DNA of 64,000 bases from Clostridium sp. NkU-1 (GCA_001312405.1 BBDR01000024.1:1-64000); one strand, 5' to 3'. Counted from the stretch's first letter, positions 40,718 through 51,817 are shown. Program-made: numbers and translations. The notes: a model not told the origin generated them from the letters alone.

Positions 40718-42049
40718 ATGAAGATCCGAATGGAAGGCAGGAAAAAGAAATTGTGCTTTCTGGCTGCAGGAATCGCCCTTGTGCTGATCATAGGGTGGAC
40801 TGCAGTTAAAAGTTTTAAGGGCACCCCGGTGCAGACCGCGGTGGCTTCCTGTGAAAATGTAGAAGACCGTTATACAGAGGAAGGAACCATTACGGCGGGA
40901 GGGGAATACCGCCTGGTTTCAGAGGTATCAGGGCCGGTAAAGGAGGTCATGGTCAGGGAGAATGATGGGGTGAAGGCAGGAGATATCCTGTTTACCATTG
41001 ATGACAAGGACCTATTACATGAAAAATCCCTTTGTGAAAGCGCACTGGCAGGGTATAAGGCCAAGCTGGAGCAGAGCCGGATCGGACAGGTGATGACGTC
41101 ATCCCCTCAGGAGTATCTGGATTCCATAAGAGCGGAAGTGTCGGCAAAGGAGGCAGATTATCAGGCGGCAAAAACTCTTTTTGACGCTTCCCAGTCCCTG
41201 TATTCGGCCGGAAGCATTTCCAAAATCGAATGGGAGAAAGACAGAGCTTCTTATGAATACGCCTCTCTGGCATGGGAGCAGGCAAAGAGCAGGTATGAGG
41301 AAAGCCGCCGGTTTTTAGAGAGCTTAAAGGCGGGCGGCATTGATGAAACTACCATTAACGGAAGGTTTTATGAAAGCGTGGAGGAACAGTTAAAGGCCCA
41401 GATCAAATCCCAGGAAACTACCATGGAGCAGCTGGAAGACAGATTGAAAAAATGTGTGGTGGCTGCGGACAGGGCTGGAATCGTTACCTCCCTTCCGGTG
41501 AAGGATATGTCCTACATACAGGCAGGGGAAACTGCAGCGACCATAAGCGGGCGGGGAAAGGTCCAGGCAGAGTCTGACGTGCTTACCAGCATTGCGCCCT
41601 ATCTTTCCCCGGGAGATAAGGTGACAGTGATCCTGCAGCTTAGGAATCAGGACCAAATGTACAGCGGGACCATAAGCCAGGTCTATGACTATGCAGCTAA
41701 AGGGACCTCTGCCCTGGGAATGGATGAATACAGGGTGCATGTGAAGATCGATATGGAGGAGAATCCGGAGCTGGAAGGAAAGGAAGGGTATGGGGCCAAT
41801 ATCCGCTTTACCCTGTATCAGGGGGAAAACAAGCTGGTGATCCCTTCAAGCGCTGTTTTTGAACTGGATGACCAGAAGTACGTCTTTGTGATTAAAAACG
41901 GAAAGGCGGAAAAGCGGCCCGTTAAGATCGAATACAGGACCGCATCCCAGGCGGTCATAAAAGAAGGGCTGACAGAGGGAGAGAAGGTCATTGACCATGT
42001 GGACTCGGAAGAGATCTATGAAGGGGCAAAAGTGTATGCAGCTTCATAA
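40718..42049 (+). CDS. HlyD/MacA-type periplasmic-adaptor-like protein
   Basis: The protein has 443 residues, is intact, and has one N-terminal membrane helix (about 9-28). The lipoyl/barrel-sandwich halves are VSGPVKEVMVRENDGVKAGD (about 70-90) and VVAADRAGIVTSLPVKDM (about 248-265). A long coiled-coil hairpin lies between them, and a beta-barrel plus C-terminal domain follow (LVIPSSAVFELDDQKYVFVI). In a Gram-positive cell it would extend from the exporter towards the wall. It starts 4 bases after the permease stop. A terminator and a convergent cell-wall protein gene follow. Confidence 0.9.
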   Translation: MKIRMEGRKKKLCFLAAGIALVLIIGWTAVKSFKGTPVQTAVASCENVEDRYTEEGTITAGGEYRLVSEVSGPVKEVMVRENDGVKAGDILFTIDDKDLLHEKSLCESALAGYKAKLEQSRIGQVMTSSPQEYLDSIRAEVSAKEADYQAAKTLFDASQSLYSAGSISKIEWEKDRASYEYASLAWEQAKSRYEESRRFLESLKAGGIDETTINGRFYESVEEQLKAQIKSQETTMEQLEDRLKKCVVAADRAGIVTSLPVKDMSYIQAGETAATISGRGKVQAESDVLTSIAPYLSPGDKVTVILQLRNQDQMYSGTISQVYDYAAKGTSALGMDEYRVHVKIDMEENPELEGKEGYGANIRFTLYQGENKLVIPSSAVFELDDQKYVFVIKNGKAEKRPVKIEYRTASQAVIKEGLTEGEKVIDHVDSEEIYEGAKVYAAS

Positions 42050-42060
42050 AGAAATAAAAG

Positions 42061-42098
42061 GGCGGCAGCATGGAAATTCCAATGCTGCCGCCTTATTA
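42061..42098. terminator. Bidirectional terminator
   Basis: GGCGGCAGCAT pairs perfectly with ATGCTGCCGCC, with T-rich sequence to the right and A-rich (T on the minus strand) to the left. It separates the convergent adaptor and cell-wall protein genes. Confidence 0.8.
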
Positions 42099-42105
42099 TA
42101 TGTTA

Positions 42106-43523
42106 TTATTTTATCTTATCGTAGCTGGATTCTTTGATGGTTCCATCGCTGTTGGTCTTGTAGTATTTACCGTCGCCATCCTGGATGTTTGTCTTGCTCT
42201 TTGCAAGCTTTCCGCTTGTACCGACTAAGTACTCTTTCTCATTGTATTCCACTACTTTATACTTTTCATCTTTGTCAGCCTTGATCAGTCTGCCCTGAAT
42301 GTAGATGCTGTCATCGGTGATGGTATTGTAGCCGGCTCCCTTGTTGCTTCCAGCCTTGCGGAAGTTGTAGGTGTATTTCTCGCCGTCAATATCAATGGTT
42401 GTCTTTCCGGTTGCCATAGCGCCTTCCTTTGGAGATGTGCCGAAGTAGTAAACCTCTGCTGCATCATCTACTGCAGGGAAATCGCTTTCAGTTTCGATCT
42501 CGTCGTAGGTCGCGATTGTCTTACCTGATTCAAAGGTCAGTTTATAAAGACCCTGAAGCATTTCGCCCTTTTCGTTGAAGGCATAGCTTAAACCGTTAAT
42601 GGACTTAATCTGGCTTGTTGTCAGCTGTCCGTTGGTAGAAGAATAGAACCAGTATTCTGTACCGTCATCATAAGCTTCTGCATCAACCTCTTCACTTGGA
42701 ACAGTCTTGAACCAGCCTTTTGCAAGCCAGCACTGTTCTGGGAGATTGTAATACTGGTTTCCAGAGCTTGTTGTTGAAGCGGAGGCTAAATCATACCATT
42801 CGGATTCAGCGGCTCCATTTTCATTGAAGCGGTATTTTAAGCCGTTGATGGTTTTGGTGGTATCCTTTACCTTCTTGCCGTTGGTACCGAAATAGAACCA
42901 GTAAGCACCGTTAAAGTTGTCTTTTTCATTTTCTGAATCTTCAACTTCAATGGATTTCCATCCGTTAGCCTGAGCGCCGTCAGAGGAATCTCCTAAGTAA
43001 TAGATTCCGTCCTTCCATGCGTCGTCACCGGTCTGGCGTGTGGATTCTTCATTGACCCAGCCAAACAGCATTCTTCCTTCTGAATCAAAGGAATAGTTAT
43101 GGAATTCTCCATTGGCAACCTTTATGGATTTAAAGGAAGTTTTGCCGGAGGTAGGAGCCTTGAAGGCCTTTCCGTTGCTGCCAAAATAGTACCAGTAGGT
43201 ATCAGGCGCATCTTCTTCATCCTGGTCGGCATTAATTTCACGCCATTCATTTGCAACCATGGCCCCTGATGAATTTACATAATAGTAATTGCCGTCGGAT
43301 TCGATTAAGCTGCTTGTAGCCAGCTCGCCATCTTCGTTTAGATAGAACCAGTTGTCACCGGATTTGCGCCAAGATTCGGTTGTTACGTCTCCGTTGGAAT
43401 CGTAGTATACCCAGGTGTCATTTTCCTGTGTCCAACCTGTGCTGCAAAGGAGGTCATGGATGCACCTATGGTAAAGATCGCTGCGGCGCAGGGAATCAGC
43501 CATTTAAGTTTCTGTTTTCTCAT
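42106..43523 (-). CDS. Exported cell-wall-binding repeat protein
   Basis: The reconstructed protein has about 472 residues. A signal peptide (MRKQKLKWLIPCAAAIFTIG, cleavage after SFAA) leads directly into choline/glucan-binding-type repeats rich in Trp, Tyr and Gly, for example WVYYDSNGDVTTESW, YYYVNSSGAMVANEW and YWFYFGTNGKKVK. About ten units span the whole protein with no separate catalytic domain. A lost G right after the signal peptide (near 43432) splits it (true AAQGWTQEND). GGAGAAC precedes the ATG. It probably coats or anchors to the wall; it is convergent with the MacAB-like exporter, but a link is not shown. Confidence 0.85.
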
Positions 43524-43630
43524 GTTTGTTCTCCTTTCATAAGAACCCTTTTTGTTACTTTTTTCAGCAGGTCTTGCTGATGGAATGACTTTAAACCATG
43601 GAGTTGGTCTAAGGTCAAGTGATGTAAAAA

Positions 43631-43678
43631 AGGCGTAAGAATGCGTAAGAAAAGCCGTAGAAGTTAAGAAAACCGTAA
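43631..43678 (-). promoter_or_regulatory. Direct-repeat array upstream of the cell-wall protein gene
   Basis: GCGTAAGAA occurs at 43633 and 43643, with looser copies (CCGTAGAAG, TTAAGAAAA, CCGTAAT) continuing to about 43678 at roughly helical spacing. On the minus strand they lie just upstream of TTGACC (-35) with a weak TTTAAA (-10) 17 bases further on. This resembles an OmpR/PhoB-type activator site. Confidence 0.5.
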
Positions 43679-43896
43679 TCTCACCATATTCTGGAAGCTG
43701 TTCCTGTGACTGGAAATAGGGGACTGGAGTCAGAGATAGCCTGGACCGCAAAGGGAAGATAAAATAAAAAAAGAGACAGGAATTTCCTATCTCTTATGCA
43801 ATAATAATACCACAAAAATGACTTTTTTTTCAAGTCTTGTAATTTAGCCCTGTCTGGAGTAGACTTTGTATTTATCAAAAGAATGGAGGAGTTTTT

Positions 43897-44354
43897 ATGG
43901 ATGATGGGAAGTGGCTGCAGACTGCAAGTGACAGCTTTCAGATCGCCAGGGTAAAAGAGGCCAATGATTATACAAAGAAATTCGGACTTGCTTTAACGGA
44001 TGAGGAGGCAGCTTTGCTTATCGGGGAGAGAAAAGATGCATTAAAGGAACAGGAGCGGGTGGAATTCGGGGCGGGAATCTTCCGAAACTGATTTTTGCGT
44101 TTTGTGATTCCCCGTATATTTATCAGGATAATTATGTGGATACCCTGGGAAGGCTTCAGGATATGTTCTACCTTTATAAAAATGAATCCTTGGATGAAAT
44201 TTCCGATGATGAACTGATTGAATTTATGAAGGACCAGTTTGACGGACCATGCCAGGGCTCTCTTGATCATCTGGAGGATACCGGATTGGAGGCCTTTGCC
44301 AGACGCGCCCGTTTTGGTCCGGACCTGTATGAGGAAGAAGACGATGAGCTTTGA
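43897..44354 (+). CDS. DUF6323-family protein
   Basis: The reconstructed protein has about 152 residues, soluble and acidic. I recognise it as the DUF6323 family by the segments ALTDEEAALLIGERKDALKEQ, FAFCDSPYIYQDNY and ESLDEISDDELIEFMKDQFD. Function is unknown. A lost G near 44076 splits it (true VEFGGGNLPKLIFAF). GGAGGAG precedes the ATG. Its last 11 bases overlap the next gene, and the two families usually occur side by side, implying a joint role. Confidence 0.75.
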
Positions 44355-45191
44355 GGCGGAGGAGTTAATGCCAATCGTGGCAGAATTAGCAGATAAATAT
44401 ACGGGAAAGGAAAGCACCTCCATTACCTATGAAAAGGCAAGGCAGCTCATGGAAGCTGTTCTTTACTGTATCCATGAGTACGAGGCAGATGCGGAAAAAA
44501 GACAGGAGCTTATTTCTGTAAATGGGAAGACGGATGCAAAAATGGTTTATAGACTGGGATATGAGACGGTGTTAAGAAATGTGAAGGAAACCCAGATCCT
44601 GTATAATAAAATAATACCGGATTTTAAATATTATGAGACTGGTGTTATTATGATACGTTTGTCAAGGGAATCCCCTCCTTCTTTTTGTATTATGATCCCC
44701 GTTTCCAGCCTCAGAATCACATTATTACCCTGGATTATCCGGTTTTGTATCCGGTGAATTCTTTGCGGGGAATTGATGCCATAAGCGCCTTTGTGAAGTG
44801 TGTCAGCCTGGAACAGGTTTTCTTTGGAAAACTGCCGGATGAGTATGTTCTCCATGTGCTGAGAGCTTATTCCCTGGATCATGGGGAGCTGATCCTTAAC
44901 CTTGCAGGCATTGTGCTGCGGAATATTCTGGGCTGCCGGATGGCTGGTAAGAGGGTTAATACCCTGGAATATACCCCGGGTGAACTGGAACGGCTGATAA
45001 ATTATGTAAACCGAAGCAATACAGTCTCATTGGAACAGGAGATGGAAGGGCTGGTTGATGAACTGGTTCGGTCTGTATATGATGGACAGGAAGAAATGGG
45101 AGATTATCTAAAGGCCGATCTGCATGATTATTGTTTTGAACTGAAAAATGCAGTGAAAAACCAATGCCTGGATTCCATTCTGGCAATATAA
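44344..45191 (+). CDS. DUF6179-family protein
   Basis: The reconstructed protein has about 282 residues, soluble and mostly helical. The family assignment rests on context with DUF6323 and on its length; function is unknown. Recognisable blocks are YKIIPDF-like NKIIPDFKYY, YYDPRFQPQNHIITLDYPVLY and GIDAISAFVKCVSLEQVFF. One lost base near 44641 splits it (true YYDTFVKGIPSFFLYYDPRF). It overlaps the preceding gene and ends 170 bases before a strong terminator. Confidence 0.7.
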
Positions 45192-45362
45192 ATATGAGAA
45201 GAGGGGAGAACACCGCCCAAACGCAGCGTCTGTGCTATGCTGCCAAAGTTTATGGAAGGTCCTTTTGGGAGCATAATTAATATGCTCTATAAACCCGGAT
45301 CTCAGCCCGCAATGCAAAAGATATGAATTAAAGAAAGTACGTGGCTGATGTGAAATTCAAAA

Positions 45363-45402
45363 ATACCGGGAAGAAGATTCGTCTCTTCCCGGTATCTTTT
45401 TT
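45363..45402. terminator. Terminator between DUF6179 and the activase gene
   Basis: ATACCGGGAAGA (45363-45374) pairs perfectly with TCTTCCCGGTAT (45384-45395), followed by T6. It overlaps the stop codon of the convergent minus-strand gene. Confidence 0.85.
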
Positions 45403-48400
45403 ACACTGTTTCCGATGGGGTTTCCCCTTTGCGCATATTTTTCTGGGCAGTGGAGAGCATCAGCTTGATTCGGTTTAACTGGTTTACTTCGCTTGCACCT
45501 GGATCATAGTCCACGGCAATGATATTGGAGCCAGGATAAGCTTTCCGAAGCTCCTTAATAACGCCCTTTCCAACGATGTGGTTGGGGAGGCAGCCAAAGG
45601 GCTGGGTACACACAATATTGTTGGTGCCGCTGTGGATCAGCTCCAGCATTTCTCCGGTCAAAAACCAGCCTTCGCCGGTCTGGTTTCCGATGGAAACAAA
45701 ATCCTTTGCCATATCTGCCAGATTTCCGATGTGGGCAGGGGCTGTGAAGTGTTTGCTCTTTAACAGCTCCTTCTTTGCAGTCCTGCGGAAATATTCCAAC
45801 AGGGAAATCCCCATATTGGATAAGGCTGCGGTGGTTTTCTTGCCGCCTAATTTCTGGGCCTTAAAGTTATTATTGTAGAAGCAGTATAAAAGGAAGTCCA
45901 TCAAATCCGGCATAACGGCTTCCGCGCCTTCCGATTCCAAAAGCTCTACAATGTGATTATTGGCCAGGGGAGAAAACTTAACAAGGATTTCTCCTACGAT
46001 TCCTACCTTAGGCTTCTGGCCGGGATTTCTTGGAAGATTGTCAAAATCCCTGATAATTCCCTTTATGTTGCGGGAGAAGGTCATCATGTCCGGGGATTTC
46101 TTAGACAAGGACCTGATACACTGTTCCTTCCATTTCTCATGAAGGGAATTGGCTGAGCCAGGCACCTTCTCATAAGGGCGGGTCGCATATAAAACTCTCA
46201 TAAAGACATCGCCGTATACCACTGCCTGCATGGCTTTTGTCAGCATGGGCAGGGTGATGGTGAATCCCGGGTTTGTCTCCATGTTGTTTGCATTGACGGA
46301 AATGACCGGGATATGTCCCATGCCTGATCTCTCCAGGGCCCGCCTGATGAATCCGATGTAATTGGAAGCCCGGCATCCGCCTCCTGTCTGGCTCATGAAT
46401 ACCGCAGTGCGGTCTAAGTCGTATTTGCCGGAAAGAAGTGCATCCATAATCTGGCCCACCACGATAAGGGACGGGTAGCAGGCATCGTTGTTCACGTATT
46501 TTAATCCGGTATCAATGGCAGAGCGGTTATCGTTCTGAAGGACTTCTACCCGGTAGCCAAAGGAACGGATGGCAGGTTCAATTAAGTCAAAATGAATGGG
46601 TGACATCTGAGGGCACAGGATGGTATAATCTTTTTTCATTTCTTTGGTAAACATAATCCTGTGGTAAGCGCTGGAAACCACCTTTTGCTCGTAGTGGCGT
46701 TTGTCACGCACCCGCAGTGCCGCGATCAGGGAACGGATGCGGATCCTGGCGGCTCCCAGGTTATTGACCTCATCGATCTTTAATACCGTATAGATCTTGC
46801 CGGACCCGGTTAAGATGTCATTAACCTGGTCTGTGGTAACTGCATCCAGACCGCAGCCAAAGGAATTGAGCTGGATTAAGTCCAGGCGGCTCTCCTTTTT
46901 TACGAGAGCGGCGGCCCGGTAAAGTCTGGTGTGGTACATCCACTGGTCAGTAACCACCAGAGGGCGTTCGATTTCAGCCAGATGGGAGACGGAATCCTCT
47001 GTAAGCACTGCAAATCCATAGGAGGTAATAAGCTCCGGAATGCCGTGGTTGATTTCCGGATCCACATGGTAGGGGCGGCCCGCAAGCACGATTCCATGGC
47101 GGTCGTTGTCTTCCAGCCATTTTAAGGTTTCCTCGCCCTTTTTCTCCATATCGGTCCTGGAAGCCATAAGCTCCTTCCAGCCCTTTTCGGCAGCAGCAGC
47201 AACTTGAGACGCCGGGATCTGGAATTCCTTTGTAAATATCTCTGTCAGGCGTCCGGTAAGTATTTCTTCGTTGGTAAAGGCCATGAACGGGTTTAAAAAG
47301 CGGATATTTTCCGTCTTAATACCTTCTACGTTGTTCTTGATGTTCTCTGCGTAGGAGGTGACAATGGGACAGTTAAAATGGTTTCCCGCCTCAGGGGTCT
47401 CATTCCGCTCATAGGGAATGCAGGGATAAAAAATGGTTTTGATTCCCTGCTTGATCAGCCATTCAATGTGGCCGTGGGCGATCTTTGCCGGATAGCATTC
47501 CGATTCGCTTGGTATGGATTCAATGCCCAGTTCATAGATCTTTCTGGTGGACTGAGGGGAGAGCACGGTCCGGAATTTCAGTTCCTTAAAGAAAACAGCC
47601 CAGAAGGGGTAGTTTCATACATGTTTAAGACCCTGGGAATGCCGATGGTGCCCCGCTCCGCAAGATCCGGGCTAAGGGGCTCGTAATCGAACATACGGCG
47701 GTTTTTATAATCAAAAAGGTTTGGTATTTCCCTCTTTGCTTTTTCCTTGCCAAGGCCCCGTTCACAGCGGTTTCCCGTAATGAACTGGCGGCCTCCGTCA
47801 AAACGGTTAACGGTGAGCACACAGTTGTTGGTGCAGCCCTTGCAGCGGGCCATGGAGGTTTCGTAATGCAGTCCCAGAATTTTATCCAGGCTCAGCATGG
47901 TGGTTGTTTTGGATTCCTCATAGCGTTCCCTTGCAATGAGAGCGGCGCCGAAGGCTCCCATAATGCCTGCAATATCAGGGCGGATGGCTTCACAGCCTGC
48001 AATCTTTTCAAAGCTTCTTAAAACGGCATTGTTGTAAAACGTACCGCCTGAACCACTACATGCTGGCCCAGATCGGAGGCGTTTGTGATCTTTATTACTT
48101 TAAACAGGGCATTTTTAATAACAGAATAAGCGAGCCCTGCGGAAATATCGGATACCTCGGCCCCTTCCTTTTGGGCCTGCTTTACGTTGGAATTCATGAA
48201 TACCGTGCATCTGGTCCCTAAGTCAGTGGGGTTCTTGGCAAATATAGCTTCCTGTGCAAAATTTTCTACCTGATAATTTAAGGAGTTTGCAAAGGTTTCA
48301 ATAAAGGAGCCGCAGCCCGAGGAGCAGGCCTCGTTTAACTGGACGCTGTCCACGGTACCGTTTTTGATGCGGATGCATTTCATGTCCTGCCCGCCGATAT

Positions 48401-49661
48401 CCAGGATGCAGTCTACCTCTGGCTCAAAAAAGGCTGCCGCATAGTAGTGGGAGATGGTCTCCACCTCGCCCTCATCAAGCAGGAACGCTGATTTTAACAG
48501 GGCTTCTCCGTATCCGGTGGAACAGGACCATACGATCTGGCTGTCCTTTGGCAATTGTTCCTTGATTTCACTCATGGCCCGGATCGCTGTTGCAAGAGGG
48601 CTTCCGTTATTGCTGCTGTAAAATTTATATAACAGGGTGCCGTCTTCACCTACAAGGGCCACCTTTGTGGTGGTGGAGCCTGCATCGATTCCTAAAAAGC
48701 ATTTTCCATGGTAGGAGGATAAATCACCCTTTTTAACGCAGTGGCTGTTGTGGCGTTCTATGAATGCGTCAAAATCAGCCTGATCCGCAAACAGGGGTTC
48801 CATGCGTTTTACTTCGAATTCCATTCGGATGCCGGAGGATAAGCGGTTTATCATTTCCTCCAGGGAGATGTCCCCTCCCTGTGTTTCCTCTGCATTCATG
48901 GCCGCACCGATAGCGGCAAATAAATGGGAATGCTCCGGAGAGATGATCTCATCCCCGGATAAATGGAGGGTGCGGACAAACGCCTTCTGAAGCTCAGGAA
49001 GGAAATGCAGTGGACCGCCAAGGAAAGCTACATTGCCTCTGATCGGCTTTCCGCATGCCAGGCCGCTGATGGTCTGATTCACCACTGCCTGAAAAATGGA
49101 AGCTGCAAGATCTTCCCTGGTAGCCCCTTCATTGATGAGCGGCTGGATGTCTGTTTTTGCAAATACGCCGCAGCGTGCTGCAATGGGGTAAATGGCCTTA
49201 TAATTGGCCGCATATTCATTTAATCCGGAGGCATCGGTCTGTAAAAGTGCTGCCATCTGATCGATAAAGGACCCGGTACCGCCGGCACAGATCCCGTTCA
49301 TGCGCTGGTCAATGCCGCCGGTGAAGTAAATAATTTTTGCATCTTCTCCGCCCAGTTCGATTGCCACGTCGGTCTGCGGGGCATAATCCTTAAGAGAGGT
49401 AGCGACTGATACCACCTCCTGGACAAAGGGAACCTTTAAATGCCTGGACAGAGTTAATCCGCCGGAGCCTGTGATGGCAGGGCGCAAATTCATAGGGCCC
49501 AACTTATCATAGGCCTTCTTTAAAAGGCCTGCCAGTGTTTCCTGTATGTTTGCATAATGCCGCTCATAATCAGCGAACAAGATATCATGATTTTCATTTA
49601 ATATAGCTATTTTAACCGTAGTGGAACCGATATCGATTCCTAATGTGCGATATGTAATCAT
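45401..49661 (-). CDS. Giant acyl-CoA dehydratase activase (BcrA/D-BadF/G domains plus DUF2229)
   Basis: The reconstructed protein has about 1420 residues. Two ASKHA-type ATPase modules come first: [15 protein letters not shown] near residue 5 and [16 protein letters not shown] near residue 320, each followed by the Fe-S cysteines typical of activases ([19 protein letters not shown]). A middle CKGCTNNC segment and the DUF2229 region follow, with a C-terminal HgdB-like part ([11 protein letters not shown]). Single losses near 48046 (G) and 47610 (A) split it. The ATG at 49661 starts the first ATPase; an upstream GTG at 49715 is less likely. Such proteins are common in Clostridia; their exact substrate is unknown. 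Confidence 0.85.
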
Positions 49662-49827
49662 ATGTGCGGGGTCTCCCCCTGCCTCCTTTTGTGTAAAAGT
49701 AAGTTGCTGACTCACCGAACATCAGTTTAACATAAAATAAGAAATAATACAATTGCCATAACATGCTAAAAAAAATGTTAAAACTAGTAAAATTTGTTTA
49801 AGTTCACGAAAAGGGTTTCCTTTTCAT

Positions 49828-49856
49828 TTGACAAAAATGGCCTGGGAAATTATAAT
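49828..49856 (+). promoter_or_regulatory. Consensus promoter of the corA-like gene
   Basis: TTGACA (49828-49833), 17-bp spacer, TATAAT (49851-49856): an exact sigma-A match, about 60 bases before the start codon. Confidence 0.85.
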
Positions 49857-49915
49857 GTATAAGTCAAAGTCTGCCAATGTTTTTATTTAGATTTTCAGTG
49901 AAAGAGAGAAAAGCT

Positions 49916-50857
49916 ATGATTCAGATTTATAAAACAGAAGACGGCCTGATTCAGCAAAAGGATGAGCTTTCTCCTGGTTCCTGGATCGCCCTTACCAATC
50001 CTACTGCCACAGAGATTCTGGAAATCGCCAATACCTGTAAAATCGATCCCGATGACTTAAGGGCTCCTCTTGATGAGGAAGAGCGTTCCCGTATCCAGAT
50101 AGAGGATCATTACACGCTTATCCTGGTAGACGTTCCCACCATAGAGGAACGTGGCGGCAAAGACTGGTATGTTACCATACCAATGGGTATCATAACGACG
50201 GAAGATGCCATTATTACGGTCTGTCTGGAAGATACCACAGTTCTCAATGCATTTATGGACGGCAGGGTCAGGGATTTCCACACGTATATGAAAACCCGGT
50301 TTATCCTGCAGATCCTGTATAAGAATGCATCTTTGTATCTGCAATATTTAAGGATCATTGATAAAAAGAGCGGGGTGGTCGAAGAGAAGCTTCACAAATC
50401 CACTAAGAACCGGGAGCTTATCGAGCTTTTGGAACTGGAAAAGAGCCTTGTGTACTTTACCACATCCTTGCGCTCCAATGAGATGGTGCTTGAAAAACTG
50501 ATGAGAAATGAAAAAATCAAAAAGTACCCGGAAGATACGGAGCTTTTGGAAGACGTCATTGTAGAAAACAAGCAGGCCATTGAGATGGCCAACATCTACA
50601 GCGGGATTTTAAGCGGAACCATGGATGCCTTTGCTTCCGTTATATCCAACAACTTAAATATTGTAATGAAGTTTCTGGCGACCATTACCATTGTTATGTC
50701 CATACCGACCATGGTGGCAAGCTTTTACGGAATGAATGTTAATTCCATGGGCATGCCTTTTGCGGATAATCCCCATGGTTTTGCCATTGTTTTAGGCCTG
50801 ACGCTGGCCCTGACGCTGATTGTAGCGTGGATTTTCTCCAAAAAGGATCTGTTTTAA
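49916..50857 (+). CDS. CorA-family divalent cation transporter
   Basis: The protein has 313 residues and is intact. A cytoplasmic alpha/beta domain (1-170) and a long helical stalk are followed by two C-terminal membrane helices. The signature after TM1 is FYGMNVNSM (GMN motif, selectivity loop). CorA proteins form pentamers that pass Mg2+ or other divalent cations. The start at 49916 was chosen because GAGAG lies upstream and the N terminus MIQIYKTEDG fits the family; 13 further in-frame codons precede it. Confidence 0.88.
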   Translation: MIQIYKTEDGLIQQKDELSPGSWIALTNPTATEILEIANTCKIDPDDLRAPLDEEERSRIQIEDHYTLILVDVPTIEERGGKDWYVTIPMGIITTEDAIITVCLEDTTVLNAFMDGRVRDFHTYMKTRFILQILYKNASLYLQYLRIIDKKSGVVEEKLHKSTKNRELIELLELEKSLVYFTTSLRSNEMVLEKLMRNEKIKKYPEDTELLEDVIVENKQAIEMANIYSGILSGTMDAFASVISNNLNIVMKFLATITIVMSIPTMVASFYGMNVNSMGMPFADNPHGFAIVLGLTLALTLIVAWIFSKKDLF

Positions 50858-50971
50858 TGCCAGTGAACCTGGTAAAAATAGAAAAGGATGAAATATCCTG
50901 CGGCTATACCTTTACACCCGGTAAAACGGGGTGCGCTGTACCTGAAAGGCGTGGGCAGAAAAGAGGAAAGC

Positions 50972-51817
50972 ATGAAGTTTTTTTTAAATTTTGAACGCAG
51001 ATTCAGAAAGTATGCGATTCCGAATCTGATGTACTATATTATCGGCATGTATGGTGTGGGACTCTTAATGGAGATGCTTGCACCGGGATTTTACTGGCAG
51101 TACCTGTCTCTTGACGCCGGGAAGATACTTGGCGGCCAGGTGTGGAGGATTGCCACCTTCATGATTTACCCGCCGGGCGGCGGCGTTTTCATGAGCCTGA
51201 TCAGCATGTATTTATACTATATGCTGGGAGTGAATTTAGAGAGGATCTGGGGAGCATTCCGTTTTAATGTCTATTTCTTCATGGGAGTCATCGGCCATGT
51301 GGCGGCGGCGCTGGTCGTGTATATTTTCATGGGAAAGACGGTGTATCTTACGACGGAATTTCTCAATTATTCCCTGTTCTTTGCCTTTGCCGCCACATTT
51401 CCGGATCTGGAATTCCTTTTGTTTTTCGTGATGCCTATAAAAGCCAAGTGGCTGGCCATTTTTAACGGGATTTATTTCATGTATGGCTTTATCACTGGCA
51501 ATATAGCGACCCGAGTCACGATATTCATGTCCTTATTGAACTTTATCCTCTTTTTCCTTTTGACAAGGAATTTAAGCCGGTTCAATCCGAAAGAGATCAA
51601 AAGAAAGCAGAATTTTCATAAGCAGATGAAGATAAAGCCCCAGGGCTGGACACACCACCGGTGCGCCGTATGCGGGCGGACCGAAAAGGACGCTCCAAAC
51701 CTGGAATTCCGTTATTGTTCAAAATGCGAAGGCAGTTATGAATACTGTTCCGAGCATTTATATACACATAAACATGTAACACCGTCCAACCCCACAAACG
51801 GTGATACGACCAACTAG
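50972..51817 (+). CDS. Rhomboid-like membrane protein with C-terminal zinc ribbon
   Basis: The protein has 281 residues and is intact. Six predicted membrane helices lie between about 20 and 200, in the order seen in rhomboid-like proteins (WRIATFMIYPPGGG, MYLYYMLGVNLERIWG). The catalytic GxSG of active rhomboids is not visible; the equivalent helix reads NYSLFFAFAATFPDLEFL. The soluble tail has CAVCG, CSKC and CSEH, which could bind one or two zinc ions. The ATG at 50972 has AAGAGGAAAG upstream. It is probably a pseudoprotease or scaffold. Confidence 0.7.
   Translation: MKFFLNFERRFRKYAIPNLMYYIIGMYGVGLLMEMLAPGFYWQYLSLDAGKILGGQVWRIATFMIYPPGGGVFMSLISMYLYYMLGVNLERIWGAFRFNVYFFMGVIGHVAAALVVYIFMGKTVYLTTEFLNYSLFFAFAATFPDLEFLLFFVMPIKAKWLAIFNGIYFMYGFITGNIATRVTIFMSLLNFILFFLLTRNLSRFNPKEIKRKQNFHKQMKIKPQGWTHHRCAVCGRTEKDAPNLEFRYCSKCEGSYEYCSEHLYTHKHVTPSNPTNGDTTN

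Noticed and set aside
45239..45328. Small 29-codon ORF (MLPKFMEGPFG and onward)
   Set aside because: No ribosome binding site and no family match; it lies between DUF6179 and its terminator and is probably chance.
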